A stretch of 64,000 nucleotides of DNA from Sva-07 sp963747375 (GCA_963747375.1 CAVVFL010000011.1:124001-188000); one strand, 5' to 3'; counted from the first letter of the stretch, positions 33,552 to 45,125 are shown. Numbers and translations: made by a program. Notes: generated by a model not told the origin, from the letters alone.

Positions 33552-35450
33552 TCAGCCGATGACGACGATCTCGTCGCCGGGGGCGAGGTCGACTCGTTGA
33601 TGGGCCGACGGATTGAGCACCAGCACCCGGCCGGACTCGGCGGACCGGCGCCATCCGATCGCGAGCGTGCCCCGTCCGTAGGCCGCGGCCACGATGTCGC
33701 GCATCGTGACATCGCCACCCAGGCCGAGCTGTTCCGCCGGGACCATGTGGATCGACGGCCCATCGGTGGCATACAACGCCAGGTACACGGCTCGCCGCGA
33801 GGGATCGTCGACCAGCTGGGCGAGGATCCGGCTGGCCATCGCGGGCGTGACGATCACCTCGTCGGTCCCGCGCACATCCGCCAGCGGAGCGTTCCCGGCG
33901 TCTGTCAGCTCGATCACCAGGCGCGGCATCGTCTGCTGTCGGTTCGCCAGATCGCGGCGAATCGTCATCAGCTCCAACAGCGTCCGGCTGTCGACCTCGT
34001 GGGGCGCCAGATGATCCCGATAGGCGAGCAGCACGATCGCCGTGACCTGCGGCGCCACCCGCCGGCCGACGGTCGTGATGTCGCCGACGAAGGGTGTCAG
34101 CACCACCGAGATGGCGCCGAGGTCGGGAACGTCGATGTCTCCCTCGTCGATCACCCGTGGATCGAACACCACCTCGACCGTCGAGTCGCTCCCGGCCGAC
34201 ATCGCCCAGCCCGCGAGCAACGGCCGTCCGAGACCGCTCCATCCGACCATGAGCACGTGGTGGGTCGCGGACGTCCGTTGGAAGTCCATCCGTCCCTCGC
34301 CCCGGACGGCCCCGAGTTCGGCGATGGCCTCCTGGTCGAGGTCGATCGTCACTCCTGACCCGTCGGCGACCATCACCAGTCGATCGCTTGCCTCGATCAG
34401 CTGGTCGGGCGCCGGCTGCAGCTCGACGACCCCTGAGTCGTGCATGAGCCCGATCGGACGGAACTCCGACGCACCGACGACCGCATCGCCGAATCTCGTT
34501 CCGACGAGGAGCGGAGCCGGGAGCACGTAGATGTCGGCCCCTCGGAAATCGGAGAGTTCGGCCATCACCTCGCCGAGGCCGCGTTCGCGCAGCGCGAAGA
34601 CGACGTTGCGAGCGACGGCTTGCGTGACCACGATCGGATGCACCGAGTCGTCGAGCGACGCAACGACGGTCTCGGCGACCGCGGTGTCGTCGAGCACCAC
34701 GACGATCGGTGTCCGATCGCGATCGCCGAGCGCCTCGCGAACGGCCAACACGGTGTGCACGGCTCGGGCGTCGCCGACGTGATCGCCGTCGCCATTGAGC
34801 ACCACCACGGTCCGACAATGCCCGAGACGCACCAGCTCGAGATCGGCGAGCCGAGTCGGATCGCCGTCACGGAACACGAGACGGTTGCCGAACGTGTTCT
34901 CGACGCCCTGGCGTACCTCGTCGCCCACTTCTGCCGGGTCCTGGTCGGCCATGACGACGATCGCGATGTGCTTGCCGGCGTTGGCGCGACACAGCTGATC
35001 GACCACGTCGGGCAGCAGGCTCGACGCCCCGAGCACGACGATGTGATCGGATTCGACGACCGCACTTCGTCCCCGCTTCATGCGATCGATCTGAGCCTCG
35101 ACACCGCTGGCGATGACGCCGATGAGCGTGCCGAGCACGAGGAGCCCGAAGATCGTGACCGACAACGCGACGAGCCGCTGACGCCAGCCACTGTCGCCGG
35201 CCATCGTGCCCGTGTCGAGCGTGCGCAGCATGCTCTGCCAGAAGTCCTCGAACCAGCCGGCGTCCTCGCTCCCTGCGAGCGTCACGCCGGCGCGCCGGAG
35301 CAGGAACGACGCGATCAGCACGACGGTGAAGGTGACGATCCCGAGCCACAACAACACCGCCCAGGTGCCACGCGCGAGCAACCCATCGAAGCGGTACCGC
35401 AGGTACTCGCGCCAGGTCGTTCGGTCGTCCGGACCGCCGCGTCGGCTCAT
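33552..35450 (-). CDS. CASTOR/POLLUX-type ion channel with TrkA-N-like domains
   Basis: A 632-residue membrane protein. The N-terminus has a membrane helix (LLWLGIVTFTVVLIASFLLR), a pore-like loop MLRTLDTGTMAGDSGWRQRL and a second helix (LVALSVTIFGLLVLGTLIGV), i.e. a one-pore, potassium-channel-like unit. Two cytosolic RCK/TrkA-N-like domains follow: HIVVLGASSLLPDVVDQLCR and, near residue 400, HHVLMVGWSGLGRPLLAGWA. The end (LNPSAHQRVDLAPGDEIVVI) is a TrkA-C-like strand. This order matches the CASTOR/POLLUX family, ion channels first known from plant symbiosis and common in actinobacteria. The ion is not known. Confidence 0.85.
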   Translation of the reverse strand: MSRRGGPDDRTTWREYLRYRFDGLLARGTWAVLLWLGIVTFTVVLIASFLLRRAGVTLAGSEDAGWFEDFWQSMLRTLDTGTMAGDSGWRQRLVALSVTIFGLLVLGTLIGVIASGVEAQIDRMKRGRSAVVESDHIVVLGASSLLPDVVDQLCRANAGKHIAIVVMADQDPAEVGDEVRQGVENTFGNRLVFRDGDPTRLADLELVRLGHCRTVVVLNGDGDHVGDARAVHTVLAVREALGDRDRTPIVVVLDDTAVAETVVASLDDSVHPIVVTQAVARNVVFALRERGLGEVMAELSDFRGADIYVLPAPLLVGTRFGDAVVGASEFRPIGLMHDSGVVELQPAPDQLIEASDRLVMVADGSGVTIDLDQEAIAELGAVRGEGRMDFQRTSATHHVLMVGWSGLGRPLLAGWAMSAGSDSTVEVVFDPRVIDEGDIDVPDLGAISVVLTPFVGDITTVGRRVAPQVTAIVLLAYRDHLAPHEVDSRTLLELMTIRRDLANRQQTMPRLVIELTDAGNAPLADVRGTDEVIVTPAMASRILAQLVDDPSRRAVYLALYATDGPSIHMVPAEQLGLGGDVTMRDIVAAAYGRGTLAIGWRRSAESGRVLVLNPSAHQRVDLAPGDEIVVIG

Positions 35451-35560
35451 GCTGCTCCCTCGTCCGTCCAGATCACCCGTACCGGACGATGATGTTAGGC
35501 GAGCCGGTCGGCCAAACTGTGGCCTAGGTTGCGTACCACCCCCAGCAGTCAGGAACCCTC
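35451..35560. promoter_or_regulatory. Divergent promoter region of the channel and glutamate decarboxylase genes
   Basis: For the plus strand, TAGGTT at 35525-35530 is a good -10 box, giving a leader of about 25 nt. An inverted repeat GGCCA-N5-TGGCC (35510-35524) lies directly upstream in the -35/-10 spacer and could be a regulator site. Nothing clear was seen for the minus-strand gene. Confidence 0.4.
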
Positions 35561-36935
35561 ATGATCCACGCCCACGAGTCGAACGACGACGAGCTGACCC
35601 CGGCGTACGCCGGCCGACTGAACCAGCGGTCCACACCGAAGCACCGCCTCCCCGACCTCGAGTCGCCGCCGACGGCCGTGTACCGCTTCATCCACGACGA
35701 ACTGCTCCTCGACGGGAGTTCCCGGTTGAACATGGCGACGTTCGTCACGACATGGATGGAGCCCGAGGCCGACAAGCTGATGGCCGAGTCGTTCGACAAG
35801 AACATGATCGACAAGGACGAGTACCCGCAGACCGCCGAGATCGAGCGGCGGTGCGTCAACATCGTGGCCGACCTGTTCCACGCCCCCGTCGACGGCGACG
35901 CGGTCGGGGTGTCGACGATCGGATCGAGCGAAGCGGTGATGCTCGCCGGCCTCGCCATGAAGTGGCAGTGGCGCAAGCGTCGCGAGGCCGCCGGTCTCCC
36001 GACGGACAAGCCGAACATGGTGTTGGGCTCCAACGTCCAGGTCGTCTGGGAGAAGTTCTGTCGGTACTGGGACGTCGAGCCCCGCTACGTACCGGTCACC
36101 GAGACGTGCTTCGTCGTCGATCCCGACGCCGTCATGGATCGCGTCGACGAGAACACCATCGGCGTGATCCCGATCCTCGGCACCACCTACACCGGCGAGT
36201 TCGAGCCCATCGAGGAGATCCACGACCGGGTGGTGGCGTACAACGCCGAGCACGGGCTCGACATCCCGATCCACGTCGACGCGGCGAGCGGCGGTTTCGT
36301 GGCACCGTTCCTGCACCCCGATCTCGAGTGGGATTTCCGGCTCCCGCAGGTGAAGTCGATCAACGTGTCCGGCCACAAGTACGGCCTCACCTATCCGGGT
36401 CTCGGCTTCGCGATCTGGCGGTCGAAGGACGAACTCCCCGAGGAGCTGATCTTCCACGTCAACTACCTCGGCGGCGACATGCCGACGTTCACGCTCAACT
36501 TCTCGCGGCCCGGCAACCAGATCGTCGGCCAGTACTACAACTTCCTCCGCCTCGGCCGCGACGGCTACACGCGCGATCATGGAGTCGCTGCGCGACATCA
36601 CGATGTACCTCTCGGCGGAGATCGCCAAGATGGGTCCGTTCGAGATCATCAGCGACGGAAGCGCCATCCCGGTGATGGCGTTCAAGATGAAGGGCGAGCA
36701 GCCGTTCACCGTGTTCCACGTCTCCGACCAGCTCCGCAGCGGCGGCTGGCAGGTACCGGCCTACACGATGCCTGCCGACGCCACCGACATCGCCGTGCTG
36801 CGCATCGTGGTACGCGAGGGATTCAGCCTCGACCTCGCGGAGGGTCTGGTCGCCGCACTTCGCAAGGCCGTGGACCACCTCACTCAGTACCCGCCTGTGC
36901 ACCCGTCCGAACCCGAGCACTTCTCGCACACCTGA
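35561..36935 (+). CDS. gad: Glutamate decarboxylase, frameshifted
   Basis: PLP enzyme converting glutamate to GABA while consuming a proton. The N-terminal part matches GadB closely: MATFVTTWMEPEADKLMAES, ADLFHAPVDGDAVGVSTIGS SEA, PIHVDAASGGFVAPFL, and the lysine box VKSINVSGHKYGLTYPGLGF, where Lys forms the Schiff base. The frame shifts +1 at 36570-36578 and continues with IMESLRDITMYLSAEIAKMG, SGGWQVPAYTMPADATDIAV and LRIVVREGFSLDLAEGL. About 457 residues when joined, normal for the family. A membrane protein gene follows without a gap; no GABA antiporter is seen. Acid or osmotic stress roles are inferred from the family. Confidence 0.9.
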
Positions 36936-37634
36936 GTGAGCGAGACCGAGGGGTTGACCGCCCCGATGACCTGGCGCCGAGAGACCCGATGGAACACGCG
37001 CGACCTCGGTTGGCGCGTCGGCGCACTGTTCATCGTCGGGTCGTTCCTGTTCGCGCTCGGCTCGTTCCCCGCGTACGCGCACTTCGTCGATCCCCGGGTC
37101 GATGCAGTGACGTTCGCGCTCGGTTCGGTGTTCTTCACCTCGGCGGGATACAGCCAGTTCCTGCAGGCCGTCAACGAGGGGTCCGATACGTTCCGCTACC
37201 TGGGGGTCAGAACGAACAGCTTGTTCTGGTGGGCGACGGCCGTGCAACTGGCGGGCACGATCTTCTTCAACATCAGTACGTTCGGCGCGCTCGTCGCCGG
37301 CCTCGACACACAGCAGGAGAACCGGCTGGTCTGGGCTCCGGACATCTTCGGGTCGATCGCGTTCCTCGTGGCCAGCACGCTCGCCTGGGCGACAGTGGTC
37401 GGTTTCCACTGGCGCGTGCGCCGCGACGATTCGGACTGGTGGGTGAACCTGCTCAACGGGATCGGGTCGGTCTTCTTCATGATCTCGGCGATCGCCGCCC
37501 TCGTCCTGCCGACGACCGACGAAGTCTGGAACATCGCGCTGGTCAACCTCGGCACGTTCGTCGGGGCCGTCTGCTTCCTCGTCGGCGGCTATCTGCTGTG
37601 GCCGCCCGCATCGCGTGATCTGATCCCGACATGA
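36936..37634 (+). CDS. Six-helix membrane protein, function unknown
   Basis: A 232-residue protein starting GTG directly after the decarboxylase stop. About six membrane segments are predicted, among them VGALFIVGSFLFALGSFPAY, LVWAPDIFGSIAFLVASTLA and VNLGTFVGAVCFLVGGYLLW. Aromatic-rich loops (WVNLLNGIGSVFFMIS; TNSLFWWATAVQLA) recall YrhK-like membrane proteins, but the match is not firm. Its position in the gad-dedA run suggests shared expression. The stop overlaps the start of the DedA gene (ATGA). Confidence 0.7.
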   Translation: MSETEGLTAPMTWRRETRWNTRDLGWRVGALFIVGSFLFALGSFPAYAHFVDPRVDAVTFALGSVFFTSAGYSQFLQAVNEGSDTFRYLGVRTNSLFWWATAVQLAGTIFFNISTFGALVAGLDTQQENRLVWAPDIFGSIAFLVASTLAWATVVGFHWRVRRDDSDWWVNLLNGIGSVFFMISAIAALVLPTTDEVWNIALVNLGTFVGAVCFLVGGYLLWPPASRDLIPT

Positions 37635-38389
37635 CCGACGCCGAGCAGCCCGATCCGACCGCACGACATCGGGAGTGGCCGCGCGCCCGCTGGATCGTTC
37701 TCGCCTGCTTCGTCGGGATCACAATGCTGTGGCTCACGCCGATCATTGCGCAGTGGGTGGCCGGCCTGGATTTCGAGAACATCCAGCACCTCTACGCGTT
37801 GCTCTTCACGTTCGTCACCCTCGACGCGATCCTTCCCATCTTCCCGAGCGAATCGATCCTCAATCTGACGTCGGCGCTCGCCGGCCAGGACGGCTCGACC
37901 ATCGTGCTGTGGAAGGTGATGGCCGCTGCGGCGCTCGGCGCCGTCGTCGGCGATTCACTCCTCTATTGGCTGTCGCGCACCGTCTTGCGGACGGCGATGT
38001 CGACCCGAGTCGACCAGGCCCTCGCCAATCCCAAGATCGACCAGGCGATGCACGTGATGAACCGCAACGCACCGCTGTTGATCACCTTCGGCCGATTCGT
38101 CCCCGGGCTACGGTTCATGGTCGGAGCGACCATGGGTCTCACCCGATTCCCCTATCGCCGATTCCTGCTCTGGGATGTCATCGGTGGCACCCTGTGGGCG
38201 GTGTACACGTGCGCCCTCGCCTACATCGTCAGCTCGGCACTGAACGCCGACGCACTCTTCTCGGCAGTCGTGTCCGGCGTGGTCACGACGGTCTTCCTGG
38301 CCATCATCTACACCCGGCTCAAGAAGAGCTGGCAGCGCACACAGGCCGCCGAAGCATCGGCCGACGCAGCACCGACGCCTGTCGACTGA
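37631..38389 (+). CDS. DedA family membrane protein
   Basis: A 252-residue member of the DedA/SNARE-associated family, now thought to flip phospholipids or undecaprenyl phosphate. It has the acidic membrane residue region ILPIFPSESILNLTSALAGQ, the GAVVGDSLLYWLSRTVLR segment and the family signature FGRFVPGLRFMVGATMGLTR FPYRRFLLWD with the conserved arginines. Several membrane segments and an Ala/Pro-rich C-terminus complete it. The start overlaps the preceding gene by 4 nt. It converges with the ClC gene with only 6 nt between stops. Confidence 0.9.
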   Translation: MTDAEQPDPTARHREWPRARWIVLACFVGITMLWLTPIIAQWVAGLDFENIQHLYALLFTFVTLDAILPIFPSESILNLTSALAGQDGSTIVLWKVMAAAALGAVVGDSLLYWLSRTVLRTAMSTRVDQALANPKIDQAMHVMNRNAPLLITFGRFVPGLRFMVGATMGLTRFPYRRFLLWDVIGGTLWAVYTCALAYIVSSALNADALFSAVVSGVVTTVFLAIIYTRLKKSWQRTQAAEASADAAPTPVD

Positions 38390-38395
38390 TCCGCT

Positions 38396-39746
38396 TCACG
38401 CGCCAACGACGGAACGTTCGCCGATCCACGACCGGGGGGCAGGGATCCGCTCGGTCAGCACGTAGGCGACGACCACGGCGGTGATCGCCAGCGGCATCAC
38501 CGCGTTGGCATCGCTCGACAGCAGCAGCGTGGCGAGGAGCACCGACGTGAACGGCAGCTTGAGCATCGACACGCACATCGCGCCGATCCCGATCGCCAGG
38601 CCCGGCACGAGCGACATGCCCGGCAGGTCGGCGGCGAGTACTCCGATCGCACCACCGATGAAGAGGCTCGGGAAGATCGGGCCGCCGCGGAAGGCGCTGA
38701 GCGACAACGAATACGCCAGCCCCTTGCACACGATCACCAGGAGCAGCGCACCGGTCGACCACGCAGCCGACTGCTCGACGAGCAGCGGCAGCTGCGCCTG
38801 GCCGGAGAACAGTACGTTCTGGTCGCCCTGGTCCGTCATCTCGCCGAAGAGGATCGCCAGCGCGGCGATCCCCACCCCGAGCAGCGGGGTGACGAGCAGT
38901 CGGCGAGCGTGCACGAGCGTTCGCAACGACAGAGCCACGGTGTAGAACAGCCAGCCGATGAGCGGGCAGAGGAGCCCGAGGACGACGGCCCACGCGAACA
39001 TCGCAACCGTCGGTGTCGTGAACGCCGGGAGGTCGCCGAGGGCCAGCGAGAAGGTGCCTCGTCCGGAGAGCGAGTCGAGCCCGATGAACACGAGCGACCC
39101 GATTCCGGCGGCGAGAAGGCCAGGGAGCAGCGCGACCGCGAGCATCGTCCCGCCCAGCCCGGCCACCTCCAACATCAGGAAGGACGCAACCACGGGAGAA
39201 CCGAGCAACGTACTGATCGCCGCGAAGCTGCCCGCCGACGCGATGAGGGCCACCGCCGTCGGCGGCGCGTCGCGCTTGATGGCACGGATCGCAAGATGCA
39301 CCCAGGCCTCCACCGATGGCGATCAGCGGGGCCTCCGGACCGAGCACCGCCCCGAGCGACAGCGTGGCCAGCGCGGCGAGCGTGATGCCCGGCAACTCGA
39401 TCGGCAGCGTCGGTGCACCCTGCTGGAAGCCGCCCGAGGGCGAGTGGCCGCAGTTCCCCGGCAGCGTCCGGATGCACCAGGCGACGAGGAAGCCCGAGAG
39501 CGCCAACAGTGGCACCGGCCACCAGACCGGGGTCGAATCGAAACCGAGACCGCTCGGGAGGTCGGTGTACAGCGCTCCCTGGAGCCAGTCGATGAGCGCG
39601 AGGAACCCGTAGGCGACCGCGGCCACCGGCAGGGCGATCAACGCGGCGAGGATCAGCGCCTGGAGGTACGCCTTCGACCTGACGATCGTCAGCGGGTCGA
39701 CCGGCGGCTGGACCTGATCGATGTGCTCACTGCCCGACGAATTCAT
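38396..39746 (-). CDS. ClC-family chloride channel/antiporter, frameshifted
   Basis: Polytopic membrane protein, about 450 residues when joined. The first frame gives the N-terminal helices and the filter motif LSLGAVLGPEAPLIAIGGGL (GxEGP-like, here GPEAP). The frame shifts +1 between 39300 and 39318, and the second frame contains the rest: SAGSFAAISTLLGSPVVASF, YSLSLSAFRGGPIFPSLFIG GAIG (GxFxP-type loop) and MLKLPFTSVLLATLLL. The usual gating Glu of GREGP is replaced by Ala here (GPEAP has Glu one place earlier), so transport mode is uncertain. No CBS domains are present. Confidence 0.86.
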
Positions 39747-39800
39747 TCGGTCACCATAGACAGCCCACCGCCCGGCATCGGGGAACGGGCGCCGCGCTGC

Positions 39801-42800
39801 TCAGCCTCGGGCGATCAGGCCGCGGTAGCCGTCGGCGAACCCAGCGGATCGGAGCAACTCGACGAGGCCACCGGGCACCGCCGCGCCGCCGACACCGTCA
39901 CCGTTCACCTTGCGGATCTCGACGGACTTCATTCGCCCGTCCTTCACCAGCGAGATCAACGCCGTGCACCACGACGGGTCGTCGAGCGCACTCGGGAACG
40001 TGACGAGATGGTGCCCTCGCCGATCGAACCACACGAGCGGTCGACCGGCGCGCAACACGACGAGCGAGGATGCGCTGCGCGCCGGGCGACCCGGAGTCTC
40101 GGGCCAGGCCAGGGCCGCGCCGTAGGGCTGTGCCGGATCGGTCGAGGCGAGCACGACGGGGTCGGGCACATCGTCGGGACGGATCACCGGATCGGGCGTC
40201 TCGCGGGCTGCGCGCAGACGATCGACCGCGCCCGGAATCGCGAACTGGGCCGCGCCGAGGCCGTCGACGAAGTAGCCGCGGCGAACCTGCCCGCGCTCCT
40301 CCAACACCTTGAGCACCCCGTAGACCGCGCTGAATCCCCCGACGAGCCCCTCGGCCATCACTGCCTCGCGGGTCACGACGCCGTAGCGCTCCACCAGTTG
40401 CAGCGCCTGGGCGTGGGCGGCCTCCGTGGAGGTCGGCACCGGTTGCAGCAGCGGCGCGACGAGACTCCACCGACCCTGGCCTGCGGGCGGACCGATCCGA
40501 GTGAGCCGGCCGGGACGAGGCCGGCTGCGCCCGGACGCGGTTCGACCGGTCGCTGTGCTCTTGACCTTGGCCCCACCGAGCACCGACCGCAGCGGCGCGA
40601 GCGAGTCGTTGGTGACCTCACCCGCCCACACGAGATCCCAGAGCGCGGCGAGCAGCTCCTGGTCCTGCGCACCCGGTGCGGCAGCACGGATCTGGCCCCA
40701 GAAGCTCGCACCCTCGTCGGCGAGCAGCGTCCGGATCGCGTCCTGGAGGCTGCCCTCCGCCAGGTCGCGCGCCTCCCAGCCGGGGGCGAGGAGCGGGAGT
40801 TGATCGGCGAAGCAGAGCCGGACCCGGCCATCTCGGGCGCCGAGTGCACCGGCGCCGATCCACACGACCTCGCCGGCGGTGCACAGTTCGTCGAGCATCG
40901 GCGGCCGGAACGCCGACACCCGCACCGGCAGGACGTCGCGTTCGATCGTCGACGCGACCAGCGCCGTGCCCGACAGCACCCCGAGCGTCTCGACCAGCGC
41001 GTCCATGCCCCGCCGCTGCGCGGGGATGTCGTGCCACGACGTGAGGAACCGGGCGAACGCCTCCTGCTCGACCGGCTCGACCTCCTTGCGCAGTGCGGCC
41101 AGCGACCGGCGGCGAAGCTGGCGCAGGACGTCGACGTCGCAGAACTCCCTCGAGACTCCCTCGGGTCGGAACTCGCCGACGACGAGACGCTCCTCGCCTT
41201 CGAGCGCGGCGAGCGCCCCGGCGATCCGCTCCGGCGGAGCCCCGAACCTCTTCGCGACATCGGCGGTGAGGAAGGGACCGTGCGTGCGGGCGTAGCGGCC
41301 GACGAGTTCTTCGAGCGGGCGGGCCACTGGGTCGGTGAACGCCATCGGCAGCCCGAGCGGGAGGGAGCAACCGAATGCGTCGCGGTACCTGGCCGCATCC
41401 TCCGCAGCCGCGTAGCGGATCTCGCCGGCGAGCGCGATCTCGATGATCCTGCGCTCGTCGAGGAGCCGGTCGACCCAGCCATCGGACGATTCACATCGCA
41501 CCTCGACCTCGTCACGGGTCAGATCGCCGACCTTGCGGAACACGTCGTGGAGTTCGTCGGCCGAACGGGCGCGTCGACCGTCGGCCACGCACTGCAGCTC
41601 GAGCTCCACGTCCGCGAGCACCTCGGGATCGAGCAGATCTCGCAGCTCCTCGGCGCCGAGGAGATCGCGGAGCAGATCCCGGTCGAGCGCCAGCGCGGCG
41701 GCCCGGCGCTCGGCGAGCGGGGCGTCGCCTTCGTACATGTAGGCCGCGATCCAGTTGAACAACAGGCTCGACGCCATCGGGCTCGCCTTGCCGGTGTCGA
41801 CCGTGACGACCCGGATCGCCCGCGAGCGCAGGAGCCCGAGCACCTCGCGCAGCGCCGGCACGTCGAACACGTCCTGCAGGCACTCGCGCGACGTCTCGAG
41901 CAGGATCGGGAACGTCGGGTACTTCGCGGCGACGGCGAGCAGATCCGCGGCGCGCTGGCGCTGCTGCCACAGCGGCGTGCGGCGATCGGGCCGCCGTCGC
42001 GGCAGCAACAGCGCCCGCCCGGCACACTCGCGGAATCGGGCCGAGAACAACGCCGTCTGCGGCAGGGTCTCGACGACGAGTTCGTCGATGTCCTCCGGGT
42101 CGATCATCAACGCCTCGATCGGCAGCTCGACGGCCGACTCGGGCAGGCGGATGACGATGCCGTCGTCGCCCCACATCGACTCGACCGGGATGTCGTAGCG
42201 GTCCATCAACCGCCGCTCGATCGCCATCGCCCAGGGCGCATGCACCGGCGTGCCGAACGGGCTGAGGATGCAGATCCGCCAGTCGCCGATCTCGTCCTGG
42301 AAGCGCTCGACGACGACCGTGCGATCGTCGGGGACCGCGCCGGTCGCCTCGCCCTGCTCTGCCAGGTACTGCTGCAGGTTGCCGGCGGCGAACGCATCGA
42401 GCGAGTAGTGCGTCATCAGCCGCTCGGTCGCCGCGGCCTCGTCGAGGTCGCGGATCTCGCGGACGAACGCACCGAGCGCCCGGCCGAGTTCGAGCGGCCG
42501 GCCCGGGCGGTCGCCGTGCCAGAACGGCATCTTGCCCGGCTGGCCCGGAGCCGGGCTGACCGTCACGCGTTCGAACGTGATGTCCTCGATCCGCCACGTC
42601 GACGCGCCGAGCACGAACGTCTCGCCCGGCCGACTCTCGTAGACCATCTCCTCGTCGAGTTCGCCGACCCGCGTCCCGTCGGGCAGGAACACGCCGAACA
42701 GGCCCCGGTCGGGAATCGTGCCACCGGACGTGACGGCGAGCCGCTTGGATCCGTCGCGTGCGCGCAGCCGGTCGTTGATCGCGGTCCCACACGATCCGCG

Positions 42801-44307
42801 GCCGGAGTTCGGAGAACTCCTCGCTCGGATAGCGGCCCGACAGCAGGTCGAGCACGTTGGCCAGCAGGTCGTCGGAGATGTCGGCGAAGCTCGCACAACG
42901 TCGCACCATCGTCGCCACCTCGTCGACCGAGCACTCCTCGACGATCGCCACGTGGGCCACGATCTGCTGGGCGAGGACGTCGAGCGGATTGCGCAGGTAC
43001 CGGGTCGACTCGATCTCACCGTCGACCATGCGGCGCGTGACGATCGCGGCTTCGAGCAGGTCGCCACGATGCTTCGGGAAGATCGAGCCGCGTGACGGCT
43101 CGCCGACCTGGTGGCCGGCGCGACCGATCCGCTGGAGGCCCCGGCTGACCGCCCCGGGCGATTCCACCTGGATCACGAGGTCGACCGCACCCATGTCGAT
43201 GCCGAGTTCCAGCGACGACGTGGCGACGATCGCGCGGAGTTCGCCGCGCTTGAGGCGGTCCTCGATGACGACACGTTGTTCGCGTGCCAGCGACCCGTGG
43301 TGAGCTCGAACCAGTTCGTCGATCACCTGGCCGGTCTCGGGGTCGACGATGCCGGGCACGCCCTGTTCGATCGCCAGTTCGTTGAGCTTCGCTGCGAGGC
43401 GCTCGGCGGAACGTCGGGCGTTGCAGAAGATGATCGTCGTGCGGTTCGCCAGGATCCGCTTGAGGATCTCGGGATAGATGCTCGGCCAGATCGACGTGCG
43501 GCGTTCGGTCAGCGCCGAGGTCGCCGGGCCCGGCGTGAGTTCGACCTTCACCTGCCCGAGCGTCGACATGTCCTCGATCGGGATGACCACCTCGACCTCG
43601 AGCGCCTTGCGGATGCCGGCGTCGACGATCTGCACCGGCCGCTTCGTGCCCGGCTCGGCCCAACCGCCGAGGAACTCGGCGACCTCCTCCAGCGGTCGTT
43701 GGGTCGCCGACAGTCCGATGCGCTGCGGTGGCGTGTCGGTGACCTGTTCGAGCCGTTCCAACGTCAACATCAGATGGGCGCCACGCTTGGTGGTGGCCAT
43801 CGCATGGATCTCGTCGATGATCACGGTCTCGACGCCGACCAGGGTCTCGCGGGCCGACGATGTGAGCATCAGGTACAGCGACTCCGGGGTGGTGATCAGC
43901 AGGTCCGGCGGTCGCCGGATGAGCTTCTGGCGATCGTTGGCCGCCGTGTCGCCGGTGCGCATGCCGACCTCGGGTGCGACGAAGCTCTCACCGAGGCGCT
44001 CGGCGGCGAGTTCGATCCCCTTGAGCGGTGCCCGCAGGTTCTTCTCGATGTCGAAGGCGAGCGCCCGCAGCGGTGAGATGTACAGCACGCGGGTGCGGTG
44101 CGAGCGTTCCTCGGGTCGTGGTGTGGTGGTCAGCCGGTCGATCGACGCCAGGAAGGCCGTCAGCGTCTTGCCCGAACCGGTCGGCGCGCAGATCAGCGTG
44201 TGTTCGCCGGCGGCGATGTGCGGCCAGCCCTGCACCTGCGGAGACGTCGGTGCCGGGAACGAGGCCGCGAACCACTCTCGTACCGCGGGCGAGAACGCCT
44301 CGAGCAC
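39801..44307 (-). CDS. lhr: Lhr-type ATP-dependent helicase, frameshifted
   Basis: Large superfamily 2 DNA/RNA helicase, about 1,500 residues when joined. The first frame has Walker A APTGSGKTLTAFLASIDRL, the DEXH box IIDEIHAMATTKRGAHL, SATQRPLEEVAEFLGG, TIIFCNARRSAERLAAKL and QRIGRAGHQVG. A +1 shift near 42778-42786 (after SELRPRIVWDR) leads to INDRLRARDGSKRLAVTSGG and the long Lhr C-terminal part with its winged-helix and Lhr-core domains (PFLTADVAKRFGAPPERIAG; AEGLVGGFSAVYGVLKVLEE). Lhr acts in repair of mitomycin C and UV damage in mycobacteria. The start is GTG 44307, about 20 nt after TAGGTT (44334 to 44329). Confidence 0.92.
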
Positions 44308-44405
44308 CGGATGGTCAGCGATCCGACCAACCTATCCACGCATCCAACCCCGGTGGACCGGTCGCGCCGATCATCCGGACTCGCCGCGACGGCCGCATCG
44401 GGTGA

Positions 44406-45065
44406 TCAGCCACCCATCGTGGTGCCGGTCATGTCGTTGTCCATGTCGCCAGTCATGTCGTCGCTGCCCATGTCGCTGTCCGCGCCGGAGAGGGACTGCA
44501 CCGGCGCCCCGACGACGACCTCGGTGCCGTCGTCGAACACCATCGTGAGTTCGATCGTGCCGGTGAAGTCGGCGGGGTCGATGTCGATCATCATGATGTG
44601 CGCGCCACCCGGCTCGAGCGTGAAGGATCCACCGGCGGGGATCACGAATCCCTCGGGAACCTCTTGCATCTGCATCTGGCCGTCGGCGTCGGTGATCGTC
44701 TCGTGGATCTCCACCGTGGCGTCGAACGGCACGGAGGCGCTGACGAGTGTCACGTCGGCGTCGCCGTTGTTGGTGATGGTGGCGTATGCGGCCGAGGCGG
44801 TCTGTCCCTCGGCCGGCTCACGGATCCAGGCGCCGGTGACAGCGATGTCACCGACGGTCGCCTCGCCGCCGGCCATCTCGCCGCCCATGTCGGTGGTGCC
44901 CTCCACGGGCGTGGTGCCGTCCATGGGCGTGCTGCCCGCCATGTCGGTCGTGGTCTCGGTCGCCGCATCGTTGGACGTGGTGCCGTCGCTGCCGCACGCG
45001 GCGAGCGAGAACGTCAAGGCGAGCGCTGCGACGGGGGCGAGGATGAGCTTGGTTCGTTGGTTCAC
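44406..45065 (-). CDS. PCuAC-domain copper chaperone lipoprotein
   Basis: A 219-residue lipoprotein with lipobox LAAC (Cys24), an acidic/Thr/Met-rich linker, and a PCuAC domain. The copper ligands follow the family pattern: VEIHETITDADGQMQMQEVP provides the His and the first Met, and LEPGGAHIMMIDIDP provides the H-x-M. The C-terminal tail (ADSDMGSDDMTGDMDNDMTG) is Asp- and Met-rich and could bind more metal. PCuAC proteins deliver Cu(I) to the CuA site of cytochrome oxidase. A second family partner (Sco) is not in the window. Haem and ccm genes elsewhere in the window fit a respiratory role. Confidence 0.88.
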   Translation of the reverse strand: MNQRTKLILAPVAALALTFSLAACGSDGTTSNDAATETTTDMAGSTPMDGTTPVEGTTDMGGEMAGGEATVGDIAVTGAWIREPAEGQTASAAYATITNNGDADVTLVSASVPFDATVEIHETITDADGQMQMQEVPEGFVIPAGGSFTLEPGGAHIMMIDIDPADFTGTIELTMVFDDGTEVVVGAPVQSLSGADSDMGSDDMTGDMDNDMTGTTMGG

Positions 45066-45125
45066 GATGTGACTGGTCGTCGTCGACGCCCTCCTGGTTC
45101 CCGACCAGGCGAGTTCGTCACAGTC

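Noticed and set aside
38958..43040. A 1,360-codon open frame on the plus strand across clc and lhr
   Set aside because: It is the mirror of lhr and clc in high-GC DNA, has an Arg/Glu/Asp-rich composition with no domain, and spans intergenic DNA. The minus strand carries clear helicase motifs.
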